Positions 1 to 8,524 of a DNA stretch of 64,000 nucleotides are shown here, piece after piece. The notes beneath the pieces are model-generated. The model was given only the letters and a program-made list of their open reading frames with translations. It was not told where the DNA came from and made no database searches. A program made the translations under genes and the position numbers. This stretch comes from Paraferrimonas haliotis. GTDB taxonomy: Bacteria > Pseudomonadota > Gammaproteobacteria > Enterobacterales > Shewanellaceae. The DNA is taken from positions 1 to 64,000 of the forward strand of contig NZ_NRRB01000009.1 in the NCBI RefSeq assembly GCF_002282895.1. The letters run 5' to 3'. How positions within the stretch are numbered: position 1 is the first letter of the stretch; every line of letters starts with the position of its first letter.

Positions 1-76
1 GGGTCGTTAGCTCAGTTGGTAGAGCAGTTGGCTTTTAACCAATTGGTCGAAGGTTCGAATCCTTCACGACCCACCA
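1..76 (+). tRNA. tRNA-Lys (anticodon UUU)
   Basis: Complete cloverleaf with an encoded 3' CCA. The acceptor stem pairs GGGTCGT with ACGACCC, the anticodon loop CTTTTAA carries TTT at positions 34-36, and the T-loop is GTTCGAAT. It closely resembles E. coli tRNA-Lys as I remember it. It starts on the first base of the window, so a tRNA cluster may continue to the left. No clear terminator follows. Confidence 0.97.
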
Positions 77-303
77 CCTTCTAAAGCACCTTAAATATCC
101 CCTTAATACCGAGTAAAACCGCTTTCGACGTAAAAGCCCTAGCTTTTGTGTGACATTGCTCACCCTTTGGGGTGTATTGAGTGTTTCTTCTCTATTCTGC
201 GCTATAACATGAGCTTAACCTTGTTGTTACCAGTGGTCTTAATAGACTTTTCGCTAATGTAACAACTGGTGGCGATAGTCCATTATGGACGAGGGAGAAT
301 AAT

Positions 304-321
304 AATGAGGAACTACTCATG
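304..321 (+). other. possible five-codon upstream ORF overlapping the porin start
   Basis: ATG at 304 opens MRNYS and stops with TGA at 319-321, giving an ATGA overlap with the porin ATG at 319. A GAGGGAG stretch (289-295) sits upstream of this ATG. An AGGA (307-310) inside the mini-ORF would serve as the porin ribosome binding site. It may only be chance, but the geometry would permit translational coupling. Confidence 0.25.
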
Positions 322-1467
322 AGTAACAAAACGGTTTTATCACTATCAGCACTCGCACTGGCGATGGCATCAACATCGGCATCGGCCTTGACCATTAATG
401 ATCTGCAAGACACTAAGTTCACCTTTGGTGGTTACGTGAAAGCAGACCTTATGTTTAGTAACTACGGCAACGGTGCACCCGACTCCGGCAATTTGTCTCG
501 TAACTTCTACGTTCCGGGCACAATTTATGGTGTAGATGGAAACGCTAAAGAAGCCATTGATATGAACGTTCGTGAAAGCCGCTTTAACTTTGGTACATCT
601 ACCAACGTTGACGGCCATGAAATCAAGACTCTAGTAGAAATGGACTTTTTAACCACGTCCGACGGTAATGAGCGGGTTTCAAACAGCTACGCACCACGTT
701 TACGCCATATGTTTGTGAGCGTTGACAATTGGTTAGTGGGTCAAACTTGGTCTACCTTCCAAAATCCAGGCGCATTGCCAGAAGCGTTAGATTTCGTTGG
801 TGCCGCTGAGGGTACGCCGTTTGTACGCCAAACCCAAATTCGCTACACCAATGGTGGTTTCCAATTCGCAGTCGAAAACCCAGAAGCAACCATTACCGCT
901 CAAGATGGCAGTCGTAAAGTCAGTGGTACCGGCAGCTACATGCCAGACTTTGTTGCTCGTTATAACCTAGAAGCTGGTATTACCAAGTTTACCTTTGCCG
1001 GTTTGGCTCGCCAGCTAAGCTACAAAACCAGCACCATGGACGAAAGCGTATTCGGTTATGCGGTATCGGCTACCGGTGTGATTCAAATTCGTAATGATAC
1101 TCTTAAATTTGGTGTTAACTACGGTGACGGTGCAGGACGTTATATTGCGCTTAACTACGCAAACGGCGCGTATCAAACCACTGACGGTAAGCTTAAGAGC
1201 ATTAAATCGGTGTCAGAATTTGTTAGCTATCGTCACATGTGGAACGAGCAGTGGCGTTCTAATATTACTCTTTCAGCCTTCGAAGCCGATGATACCGGCA
1301 TTGCTAATGCCAACAAGAAATCCATGAGTGGTAACGTTAACTTGTTGTATTCGCCAATTAAGCCTTTGACTGTCGGGGCGGAATTGTTTTATGCGAAGAA
1401 CGAAAGAGAGAACGGTACTGATGGCGATTTAACGCGCGTTATCTTCTCGGTGAAGTACGCCATCTAA
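319..1467 (+). CDS. DcaP-like outer membrane porin
   Basis: A 382-residue exported protein. Residues 1-23 form a signal peptide ending ASA. The mature part alternates hydrophobic and polar residues and contains FGGYVKADLM near the start and GQTWSTFQNPGALPE with LDFVGAAEG in the middle, which I recognise as typical of the DcaP family of trimeric porins for small dicarboxylates and similar solutes. The last residues (IFSVKYAI) form a terminal beta strand ending in Ile rather than the usual Phe. The gene is monocistronic, with its own terminator at 1489. The start at ATG 319 follows AGGA with 8 bases between. The substrate cannot be told from sequence. Confidence 0.85.
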   Translation: MSNKTVLSLSALALAMASTSASALTINDLQDTKFTFGGYVKADLMFSNYGNGAPDSGNLSRNFYVPGTIYGVDGNAKEAIDMNVRESRFNFGTSTNVDGHEIKTLVEMDFLTTSDGNERVSNSYAPRLRHMFVSVDNWLVGQTWSTFQNPGALPEALDFVGAAEGTPFVRQTQIRYTNGGFQFAVENPEATITAQDGSRKVSGTGSYMPDFVARYNLEAGITKFTFAGLARQLSYKTSTMDESVFGYAVSATGVIQIRNDTLKFGVNYGDGAGRYIALNYANGAYQTTDGKLKSIKSVSEFVSYRHMWNEQWRSNITLSAFEADDTGIANANKKSMSGNVNLLYSPIKPLTVGAELFYAKNERENGTDGDLTRVIFSVKYAI

Positions 1468-1488
1468 GGTTCGATTGTTAGCGAGCAC

Positions 1489-1517
1489 AAAAAAGGAGAC
1501 TCACGGTCTCCTTTTTT
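1489..1517. terminator. bidirectional rho-independent terminator
   Basis: Twelve-bp stem (1489-1500 with 1506-1517), 5-base loop, A-run on the left and T-run on the right. It lies between the convergent porin and grxA genes and can serve both. Confidence 0.9.
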
Positions 1518-1536
1518 ATTGACTTAATGGCGTACA

Positions 1537-1800
1537 TTAAGCGCTGAGTAGATTGTGCTCTTTAACGTAGGCGTCGAATTCGGTAAAGCCACCAATGTGG
1601 GTTTGATCCACAAAAATTTGCGGAACCGTCTCAACTGGCTTACCAACGGTTTTCTCTAGATCGGCTTTGCTAATGCCTTCCGCATGAATGTCTACGTAAC
1701 GGTACTTAAAACCTTCTAGGTTTTCTTGAAGTTGTTCAGCTACTTGCTTCGCACGTACACAATATGGACAAGCTGGGCGACCGAAAATTACAACGAACAT
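1537..1800 (-). CDS. grxA: glutaredoxin 1
   Basis: An 87-residue cytoplasmic dithiol oxidoreductase. The CPYC active site lies near residues 11-14, followed by the cis-proline stretch VETVPQIFV and the glutathione-binding HIGGF. Length and sequence agree closely with E. coli GrxA (85 residues), which reduces ribonucleotide reductase and protein-glutathione disulfides. It lies 84 bases downstream of radD on the same strand and could be co-transcribed with it. It ends at the shared terminator at 1489. Confidence 0.95.
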   Translation of the reverse strand: MFVVIFGRPACPYCVRAKQVAEQLQENLEGFKYRYVDIHAEGISKADLEKTVGKPVETVPQIFVDQTHIGGFTEFDAYVKEHNLLSA

Positions 1801-1884
1801 AGTTTTTCCTCAAATTAATATTGCCCGAATATATATCACAGCTATGGGCTAAAGACTAGCTTTGAAGCAATAATGGCGAGCACG

Positions 1885-3633
1885 CTAACTGGCGTCATCG
1901 GCCACGCTAAATCGGCCTTGATAATCAAACAGGCTGCGAATGATTTTCCAACCGTATTTTTCTTTTTTTAGAATCAATAATTTCGGGTGTCTTAGCCGAT
2001 GAGCTTGCGACACGATTGATTGAGCATCTTTGAACTCAAATTGACTGCCAGGGGCCTTTTGGTGCGGGCGAATAAACTTATGCAAACAGGCTAATCGCTG
2101 CGCTTTAGTTGTCAGTACAAACTGATGTTGATAGTCATTTGCCATGTCGTCGCGATAGGTGATTTGTAGCGCAGGTCGGCCTTTACTGTCGGTGATGGCA
2201 TCAAGGGTTATGGAGGTGCAACGAAAGATGTGGTGATGCTTAAGCTTCAGCACTTGCGACAAGTGTTTGTCAGGATCCACCAGAATGCTCGTACATTGCT
2301 GACATTGGCGCGCGGCAATATCGTTTTCGCTGCCACAATCTGGGCAAATTCGGCTTCTAAAGCGAAACGAGCATTGTTGTATGGGGTTATCGCTTATGAG
2401 TGACTGGCAGCGGCGACCATAATGCTCAACAATGTCTCCATCGCTGTCGGTTTTGCCCCAGAATAAGTTGTTATAACCACACTCTGGGCAAGGTACTTGT
2501 ACCGGTGTTGTATTGGGGTTAGGGCGTGGCTCACCAATTTCGGGTAGAAACAAATCGAAACCATTAGCCGCGTAGTCCACCACTAAACAGTCGTTCTTAT
2601 TGGCGGAGAGCCGCAAGCCTCGACCGACCATTTGTTGGTATAAACTGATGGATGCGGTTGGCCGTAAAATAGCGATCAAATCGACATGGGGAGCGTCAAA
2701 GCCGGTGGTTAACACCGAAACATTAACCAAATATTTGATCTGCTTGTGTTTGAATTGATGAATAATGCTATTACGATTTGTCACCGGGGTTTCTGCGGTA
2801 ATTAATGCGCAGTCATCGATTGGCAATAATCGGGTGATTTCTTTAGCGTGACGCACATTAGCGGCAAAAATAAGGACCCCTTGGCGATCACGGCTAAGGG
2901 CAATCACTTGCTCTATAATTTGGGTCGTAGCCCGAGAACTTTGCTTAAGTATCCGTTCGATTTGTTCCGTTGAATAATCGGCCGTCGTTGTCGCGACTAA
3001 GTCATCAAAGTCGTATTGAATGGTAACACCGTCGTACAGCTTGGGTTCGGTTAGAAACCCTTGTTTAATTAACTGACGCATTGGCAATTCAAAAATGCAG
3101 GGACCAAACGGTTTTTGATTAAGGCTGCGAACCATGCCATGGTAGTGACGCTGATAAATCCAACCAGAATCGAGACGGTAGGGCGTAGCGGTTAATCCCA
3201 ATATGCACAGGTTAGGGTTATGGTGTTTCAGATGAGCGATTAAGCGTTGGTATTGAGATTGCTCATCGTCGCTGATTCGATGACATTCATCCACGATTAT
3301 CAGGGAAAACTCAAGGGCAAAGTCTTCTAGGTTTCTTGCGGCGGATTGGATGCCCGCCACGATAACTGGCTGGTGAGTTTGTTTTACGTTAAGTCCTGCT
3401 GAATAAACGCCGGTTTCAATATCGAAAAGGCGAATTTTTTCCGCATTTTGCTCAACCAATTCTTTAACGTGAGTGACCACCAAAATTTTTTTGCGAGCCA
3501 AGCGTGCCAGTTCAGCAATTACAATGCTCTTGCCCGCACCAGTTGGAAGCACGACAACTGCGGGTTCCTTACTGCCTCTAAAGTGCTGAATGACGGCGTC
3601 TACCGACTGCTGTTGATACGGTCTTAACTTCAC
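1885..3633 (-). CDS. radD: RadD-type DNA repair helicase (YejH)
   Basis: Superfamily 2 helicase of 582 residues with the chosen start. It has Walker A GAGKS near residue 32, a DECH box, GLTATP (motif III) and the QMVGRGLR motif VI. Two zinc-ribbon clusters (CPEC and CPDC followed by CQQC) lie in the C-terminal half. The colinearity with E. coli RadD, including LRPYQQ at the N-terminus and VLTTGFDAPHVDLIAILRPT in the middle, is strong. RadD acts in double-strand break repair with RecA and SSB. An upstream ATG at 3657 is open, but GTG at 3633 has a strong AAGGAG five bases before it and begins where RadD proteins begin, so I start there. Confidence 0.93.
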   Translation of the reverse strand: MKLRPYQQQSVDAVIQHFRGSKEPAVVVLPTGAGKSIVIAELARLARKKILVVTHVKELVEQNAEKIRLFDIETGVYSAGLNVKQTHQPVIVAGIQSAARNLEDFALEFSLIIVDECHRISDDEQSQYQRLIAHLKHHNPNLCILGLTATPYRLDSGWIYQRHYHGMVRSLNQKPFGPCIFELPMRQLIKQGFLTEPKLYDGVTIQYDFDDLVATTTADYSTEQIERILKQSSRATTQIIEQVIALSRDRQGVLIFAANVRHAKEITRLLPIDDCALITAETPVTNRNSIIHQFKHKQIKYLVNVSVLTTGFDAPHVDLIAILRPTASISLYQQMVGRGLRLSANKNDCLVVDYAANGFDLFLPEIGEPRPNPNTTPVQVPCPECGYNNLFWGKTDSDGDIVEHYGRRCQSLISDNPIQQCSFRFRSRICPDCGSENDIAARQCQQCTSILVDPDKHLSQVLKLKHHHIFRCTSITLDAITDSKGRPALQITYRDDMANDYQHQFVLTTKAQRLACLHKFIRPHQKAPGSQFEFKDAQSIVSQAHRLRHPKLLILKKEKYGWKIIRSLFDYQGRFSVADDAS

Positions 3634-3638
3634 AAAAT

Positions 3639-3644
3639 CTCCTT
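3639..3644 (-). promoter_or_regulatory. ribosome binding site that sets the radD start
   Basis: AAGGAG on the minus strand, 5 bases before the GTG at 3633-3631. The alternative ATG at 3657 has no recognisable Shine-Dalgarno sequence. Confidence 0.75.
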
Positions 3645-3738
3645 GATAAGCCGCCATAATTATACGGAGGTGGCTGTAAAAATCATCTGTTTAACAATTG
3701 CTCTGTAACTGACTTGTAAAGTTTGACAAAGCTGTTAC

Positions 3739-3763
3739 AAACGCCTATTTTAAACAGGCGTTT
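3739..3763. promoter_or_regulatory. candidate PsrA operator
   Basis: AAAC-N4-GTTT at 3752-3763 fits the PsrA operator pattern known from Pseudomonas and Shewanella (AAAC, 2-4 bases, GTTT). It also forms the right half of a larger inverted repeat, AAACGCCT (3739-3746) with AGGCGTTT (3756-3763). It lies 39 bases upstream of the psrA start codon, which suits autorepression. The same region is the radD promoter side. An alternative reading is a leader hairpin. Confidence 0.55.
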
Positions 3764-3801
3764 TAATTGCAGTATTCAGGATCAACAATAAAGGATTGCC
3801 G

Positions 3802-4455
3802 ATGTTAGCGAAGGCAGATACGAAAAACAAAATCCTAGACGCAGCAGAACGTTTATTTGCGGAGCGAGGCTTCGCGGAAACGTCATTGCGCGCTATAACT
3901 ACTAAGGCTGATGTTAATCTGGCATCGGTCAATTACCATTACGGTTCTAAAAAAGAGCTCATTCGAGCGGTAATCGCTCGTTACCTTGATGAATTTATTC
4001 CTCGGGTTATTAGCTCATTAGAACAACTTCACCGTGATTTTGAACACCCCAGCTTACAGCAAGTGTTTTTTGCTTTAGTCGAGCCCTTGTTGGAGCTTGA
4101 ACAGCTGAAAACAGGCGGAACACGTAACTTTTTACAACTGCTTAGTCGTGGTTTCATTGAAAATCAGGGCCATCTTCGCTGGTTTATCACCAACAATTAC
4201 AGCCACGGACTGGACGCATTCGTTAAGAGCGTAGCGATCGCCGAACCCAGTATCCCACGAGATGAAATGTTTTGGAGACTGCACTTCACGCTAGGGACCG
4301 TGGTGTTCACCATGGCCTCATCGGAGGCTTTGATCAGCATTGCTGAAAATGATTTTAATGAGGACATCTCCATTGAAGATGTCATTTTACGGGTTATTCC
4401 TTACGTTGCCGCTGGAGTAGCGCAACAACCTTTTCTTTCTTCCCAAGGACAATAA
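3802..4455 (+). CDS. psrA: TetR-family fatty acid regulator PsrA
   Basis: A 217-residue repressor. The N-terminal helix-turn-helix reads AERLFAERGFAETSLRAITTKA, continued by VNYHYGSKKELI, and is nearly identical to Pseudomonas PsrA as I recall it. The C-terminal ligand domain also keeps PsrA features such as MFWRLHF. PsrA binds long-chain fatty acids or acyl-CoA and represses beta-oxidation genes. The reading frame is open from TTG 3796, but ATG 3802 has AAGGA six bases before it. The gene sits 3 bases before fadE, clearly one operon, and a PsrA-like operator precedes it. Confidence 0.88.
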   Translation: MLAKADTKNKILDAAERLFAERGFAETSLRAITTKADVNLASVNYHYGSKKELIRAVIARYLDEFIPRVISSLEQLHRDFEHPSLQQVFFALVEPLLELEQLKTGGTRNFLQLLSRGFIENQGHLRWFITNNYSHGLDAFVKSVAIAEPSIPRDEMFWRLHFTLGTVVFTMASSEALISIAENDFNEDISIEDVILRVIPYVAAGVAQQPFLSSQGQ

Positions 4456-4458
4456 GTT

Positions 4459-6738
4459 ATGTGGTCTGTTTTACTAATAATCGTAGTATTGATTGCGCTG
4501 GTTTTATTCGTGAAAAGCCTGCGAATAAAGTTGATAAGTGCTCCGGCCTATAAATTCATCAAAAAAGCCTTGCCACCGTTATCGCAAACCGAGCGGGAAG
4601 CAATGGAAGCTGGCGATATTTGGTGGGAAGGGGAATTGTTCCGAGGTAAACCCAATTGGTCGACCTTACATGGTTACCATGCCGGGCAACTGACAGAAGA
4701 AGAGCAAAGCTTTGTCGACGTGCAGGTAAACCACGTTTTAAGTTTAATTGATGATTATGACATCACGGTTAATCGCAAAGATCTGCCGCCGGAGATTTGG
4801 GCGTATTTGAAGAAAGAAGGATTCTTCAGTCTGATCATTCCAAAGCAATACGGTGGGCGCGAGTTTTCTGCTTACGCAAACTCCACCATTGTCAGCAAAA
4901 TCGCAAGCCGCAGTATTTCCACGGCGGTGACGGTAATGGTGCCCAACTCTTTGGGGCCAGGTGAATTACTCAGTCACTACGGAACTCAAGAGCAAAAAGA
5001 CAAATGGTTGCCAGCGCTCGCAAAAGGCGAAGAGATTCCATGTTTCGCTCTAACCGGTCCAGAGGCGGGCTCTGATGCTGGCGCTATTCCTGATTTAGGC
5101 ATTGTGTGTCGCCAAGAGTTTGAAGGCGAAGAAGTGTTGGGTATCAGTTTAACTTGGAATAAACGTTATATTACTTTAGCGCCTGTGGCGACGGTATTAG
5201 GCTTGGCATTCCAACTGCGTGACCCTGAAGGCCTGTTAGGGGGCAGTGAAGATCTTGGCATCACTTGTGCCTTAATCCCTGGCAGTCATCCAGGTGTAAA
5301 CTTGGGCAATCGTCACAACCCATTGGGAATGGCGTTTATGAACGGCACAACCACAGGTAAAGACGTGTTCATTCCTATGGATTGGATCATCGGTGGGGCG
5401 GATTATGCCGGTCGAGGCTGGCGTATGTTGGTGGAGTGCTTATCTGCTGGTCGTGGTATTTCATTGCCAGCGCTGGCGACAGCAACTGGCCATATGGCCA
5501 CGCGCACCACCACTGCCTATGGTTTCATTCGCAAACAATTTGGTTTGAGCATTAGCCAGTTTGAAGGAGTTCAAGAGGCCTTGGCTCGAATCGTAGCTAA
5601 TACCTACCAGCTGGAAGCGGCAAGAAAGCTCACCACCACTGGCATCGATATGAAGGTTAAACCGTCGGTGGTAACAGCGATTGCAAAGTATCACATGACC
5701 GAGTTGGGTCGAGAAGTGATTAACGATGCAATGGACATTCAATCGGGTAAGGGCATTCAGCTGGGGCCGAAAAACTATCTGGCCAGCGCTTACATCGCCA
5801 ACCCCATTTCCATTACCGTGGAAGGGGCTAACATTTTGACTCGCAGCTTGATGATTTTTGGTCAAGGGGCAACGCGTTGTCACCCTTATGTGTTGGCAGA
5901 AATGGAAGCGGCGGCACACGAAGATGAGAAGGTTGGCCTGAGTCGTTTCGATGGCTTGTTGGTCTCCCACATGGCTTACGCTTTCTATAACGCCTTTACC
6001 TCCTTTACATCAGCGTTAACCGGCAGTCGTTTTAACGACTCGCCAATTGCAGGTGAGGTTGCGGGTTATTACAAAGATATGCAACGCCTGTCGTCGGCGT
6101 TATCTTTTATGACCGATTTGTCCATGCTGACCTTAGGCGGCGACCTGAAGCGCAAAGAAATGCTGTCGGCTCGACTAGGTGATGCGTTAAGTGAATTGTA
6201 TTTGGCCTCAGCAACCTTGAAATTGTTTGCAGATAACGGTCATCAACATGATGAACTGCCGATTGTACATTTCACCATGCAAACCCGTTTGCATCGCTGT
6301 GCTAAAGCTTTGCAAGGCGCACAGGATAACTTCCCAGCCACCGCGATGCGTTGGCTAATGAAGTTGGTGGTGTTTCCCCTTGGCAATCGCTTTAAGCTGC
6401 CAAGTGACCAACTGGCTATTGATGTGTGTAAAACGGTAAGCCGCCCAGGCGGCGTGCGCGAGCGAATCACCCACTTGTGCCCTATTTTGCAAGACGATCA
6501 ATCGGGCATCGCAGAAGTCGAGCATGCTTATCTTGCTGCATGGGATTGCCAAAAGCTGGAAGCTAAGATCAAGCAGGCGATTAAAGCCGGCAAAATCGCG
6601 GCTAAGCTGCCGATTGCAATTCGAATCGGTCAGGCTTTGAAGCAAGAAATCATCACTAAAGAAGAAGCAGACGCGCTATTACACGCTGACAAGCTTCGCA
6701 GTGAAGCGATTCAGGTGAACGAGTTCACCGCTCTTTAA
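4459..6738 (+). CDS. fadE: acyl-CoA dehydrogenase FadE
   Basis: A 759-residue enzyme for the first step of fatty acid beta-oxidation (acyl-CoA to trans-2-enoyl-CoA, FAD-dependent). One hydrophobic helix at residues 2-20 suggests membrane anchoring. An acyl-CoA dehydrogenase core follows (FALTGPEAGSDAGAIPD in the middle domain, then GQGATRCHPY), with a long C-terminal extension characteristic of the FadE type (E. coli FadE is about 814 residues, so this is slightly shorter). It is translated 3 bases after psrA. Its stop codon overlaps the start of the hairpin cluster at 6737. Confidence 0.95.
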   Translation: MWSVLLIIVVLIALVLFVKSLRIKLISAPAYKFIKKALPPLSQTEREAMEAGDIWWEGELFRGKPNWSTLHGYHAGQLTEEEQSFVDVQVNHVLSLIDDYDITVNRKDLPPEIWAYLKKEGFFSLIIPKQYGGREFSAYANSTIVSKIASRSISTAVTVMVPNSLGPGELLSHYGTQEQKDKWLPALAKGEEIPCFALTGPEAGSDAGAIPDLGIVCRQEFEGEEVLGISLTWNKRYITLAPVATVLGLAFQLRDPEGLLGGSEDLGITCALIPGSHPGVNLGNRHNPLGMAFMNGTTTGKDVFIPMDWIIGGADYAGRGWRMLVECLSAGRGISLPALATATGHMATRTTTAYGFIRKQFGLSISQFEGVQEALARIVANTYQLEAARKLTTTGIDMKVKPSVVTAIAKYHMTELGREVINDAMDIQSGKGIQLGPKNYLASAYIANPISITVEGANILTRSLMIFGQGATRCHPYVLAEMEAAAHEDEKVGLSRFDGLLVSHMAYAFYNAFTSFTSALTGSRFNDSPIAGEVAGYYKDMQRLSSALSFMTDLSMLTLGGDLKRKEMLSARLGDALSELYLASATLKLFADNGHQHDELPIVHFTMQTRLHRCAKALQGAQDNFPATAMRWLMKLVVFPLGNRFKLPSDQLAIDVCKTVSRPGGVRERITHLCPILQDDQSGIAEVEHAYLAAWDCQKLEAKIKQAIKAGKIAAKLPIAIRIGQALKQEIITKEEADALLHADKLRSEAIQVNEFTAL

Positions 6739-6813
6739 AAAAAGGGGGCCAGAAAAAGGGGCCAGGCCCCCTTTTTTTAGCTTTTAGAAAAAGGGGCCTG
6801 GCCCCCTTTTTTT
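6737..6813. repeat. REP-like hairpin cluster, also terminator for fadE and pykA
   Basis: Two 28-base units (6751-6778 and 6786-6813) are identical except for the central base (A in the first, T in the second). Each has an A-rich arm, GGGGCC, the central base, GGCCCCC and a T-run. A partial third arm, AAAAAAAGGGGGCC (6737-6750), pairs perfectly over 14 bp with 6765-6778. The cluster sits between the convergent fadE and pykA and can terminate in both directions. The doublet layout resembles REP sequences mobilised by RAYT transposases, but no such gene is present here. Confidence 0.8.
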
Positions 6814-6821
6814 GGTGGCGA

Positions 6822-8258
6822 TTACGCGACTTTTACGATTTTCATGGTATTGGTTCCGCCAATGGTTTCCATGGCATCCCCCTTAGTCATGATCACGGTA
6901 TCACCGCTTTTCAAATAGCCGGATTCTTTTAAGGTTTGCGAGGCTACTTTGGCAAGTTCATCAGCGGCAATGATGGTGGTGTCAAAATGCATTGGTTTAA
7001 CACCACGGTACAAGGCCATTTTCTTCAAGGTCTTTTGATGACGAGATAACGCAAAAATAGGCAGTTTCGAGGTAATTCTCGACATTAACAATGCGGTACT
7101 ACCAGATTCGGTCAGTGCCACGATGGCTTTGACCTCAGGCATGTGGTTTGCCGCGTACATGGTCGAAAATGCGATGGTTTCTTCTACCGTCTTAAACATC
7201 TCGGTCATGCGATGCTTCGACACTTGAACCGTTGGGTGGCGCTCAGCTCCTCGACATACTTGAGACATAGAGGCGACGGTTTCTACCGGGTACTTACCAG
7301 CGGCTGTTTCAGCAGAAAGCATAACGGCATCGGTGCCATCGAGTACGGCGTTGGCCACATCCATGACCTCCGCTCTAGTTGGCATCGGGCTATCAATCAT
7401 GCTTTCCATCATTTGCGTAGCAGTGATCACCGGGCGGTCTAACTGTCGGCAACGGCTGATAAGTTTTTTCTGGACACCAATCAACTCTGGGTCACCGATT
7501 TCTACGCCTAAATCGCCCCGGGCAACCATTACCGCGTCTGACGCGAGAATAATATCGTCCATGGTATCAAGGTTGGTGACGGTTTCTGCTCGCTCAACTT
7601 TAGATACCACCATGGCGTCTAATCCCGCCTGAAGCGCTAAATCGCGGGCATAGCGTAAGTCATCACCATTGCGAGGGAAGGATACTGCCAAAAAATCCAC
7701 TTGGATTTCTGCAGCGGTCAAAATGTCGTTCTTGTCTTTGTCGGTCAGTGCCGGTGCTGATAAGCCTCCGCCACGTTTATTGATGCCTTTGTTGTTTGAC
7801 AATGGCCCGGCCACTTTCACTTTGGTATGAATGCGATGCTCTTCAACTCTAATGACTTCAAGCTGTACGCGTCCGTCATCAAGCATTAACCAGTCTCCGC
7901 TTACTAAGTCTTGCGGCAATTGCTTGTAATCGATGCCAACCTGCTCATTGTCGCCTAAGCCAGCACCAAGCTGTGCATCCAATATAAAATCCTGCTCAGG
8001 AACTAAGGTGACTTTACCTTCTTTAAAAGTCGATACTCGGATTTTTGGCCCTTGAAGGTCGCCTAAAATGGCAACATGGAGCTTTAGCTTGTGAGCGATT
8101 TCTCGCACCGAGTTAGCGCGCGCGATGTGATCTTGAGGCTGTCCATGAGAGAAGTTTAAACGAACAACGTTAACGCCCGCGCTGAGCAGTTGTTCTAACA
8201 CCGCAGGATCATCGGTAGCCGGTCCTAAAGTTGAAACGATTTTGGTTCTACGAAACAT
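6822..8258 (-). CDS. pykA: pyruvate kinase (PykA type)
   Basis: A 478-residue glycolytic enzyme that converts phosphoenolpyruvate and ADP to pyruvate and ATP. The family signature is complete: [14 protein letters not shown] at the N-terminus, [34 protein letters not shown] and [20 protein letters not shown]. Sequence and length match E. coli PykA (480 residues) rather than PykF. An in-frame ATG at 8270 is possible, but it overlaps the GGAG at 8265-8268, which lies 6 bases before the ATG at 8258. A HexR-like box is upstream at 8307, and hexR lies directly beyond it on the same strand. Confidence 0.96.
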   Translation of the reverse strand: MFRRTKIVSTLGPATDDPAVLEQLLSAGVNVVRLNFSHGQPQDHIARANSVREIAHKLKLHVAILGDLQGPKIRVSTFKEGKVTLVPEQDFILDAQLGAGLGDNEQVGIDYKQLPQDLVSGDWLMLDDGRVQLEVIRVEEHRIHTKVKVAGPLSNNKGINKRGGGLSAPALTDKDKNDILTAAEIQVDFLAVSFPRNGDDLRYARDLALQAGLDAMVVSKVERAETVTNLDTMDDIILASDAVMVARGDLGVEIGDPELIGVQKKLISRCRQLDRPVITATQMMESMIDSPMPTRAEVMDVANAVLDGTDAVMLSAETAAGKYPVETVASMSQVCRGAERHPTVQVSKHRMTEMFKTVEETIAFSTMYAANHMPEVKAIVALTESGSTALLMSRITSKLPIFALSRHQKTLKKMALYRGVKPMHFDTTIIAADELAKVASQTLKESGYLKSGDTVIMTKGDAMETIGGTNTMKIVKVA

Positions 8259-8306
8259 GCGGTTCTCCATGTAGATGAGTATGAGTGAAGCCGGTTCTCA
8301 TTATTT

Positions 8307-8321
8307 TGTAGGAATATTACG
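8307..8321. promoter_or_regulatory. candidate HexR box upstream of pykA
   Basis: TGTAGGAATATTACG matches the HexR consensus as I recall it (TGTA-R-T-WWW-A-Y-TACA) at 13 of 15 positions. It lies 48 bases upstream of the pykA start codon, consistent with HexR control of pyruvate kinase known in Shewanella. Confidence 0.55.
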
Positions 8322-8466
8322 ATCAAATTACCCTTATGTAAATTTTTCACAGCGGATAAAATTAATCAGCGTATGACGCTTGATTGACCTAAAAATGTGA
8401 TCAACCCCCATTAAATTGCACTTCAACAAGGCCGGGCGGCTTTTCTTAGCCTTTTTCTGTGCCATT

Positions 8467-8507
8467 AAAAAAGGTCGTAACTTTCAGTTTTGAAAGCGTA
8501 CGACCTT
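8467..8507 (-). terminator. hexR terminator
   Basis: Stem AAGGTCGTA (8471-8479) with TACGACCTT (8499-8507), plus an inner CTTTC/GAAAG stem. Read leftward, the hairpin is followed by six T. It lies just past the hexR stop codon. Confidence 0.85.
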
Positions 8508-8524
8508 AACGAAATGAAAATCGA

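Noticed and set aside
1-76. tRNA-Lys as an integration site
   Set aside because: No integrase gene and no repeated copy of the tRNA 3' end were seen downstream.
5461-5970. Minus-strand ORF of 169 codons inside fadE
   Set aside because: Lies fully within a conserved enzyme gene; no family resemblance, codon bias effect.
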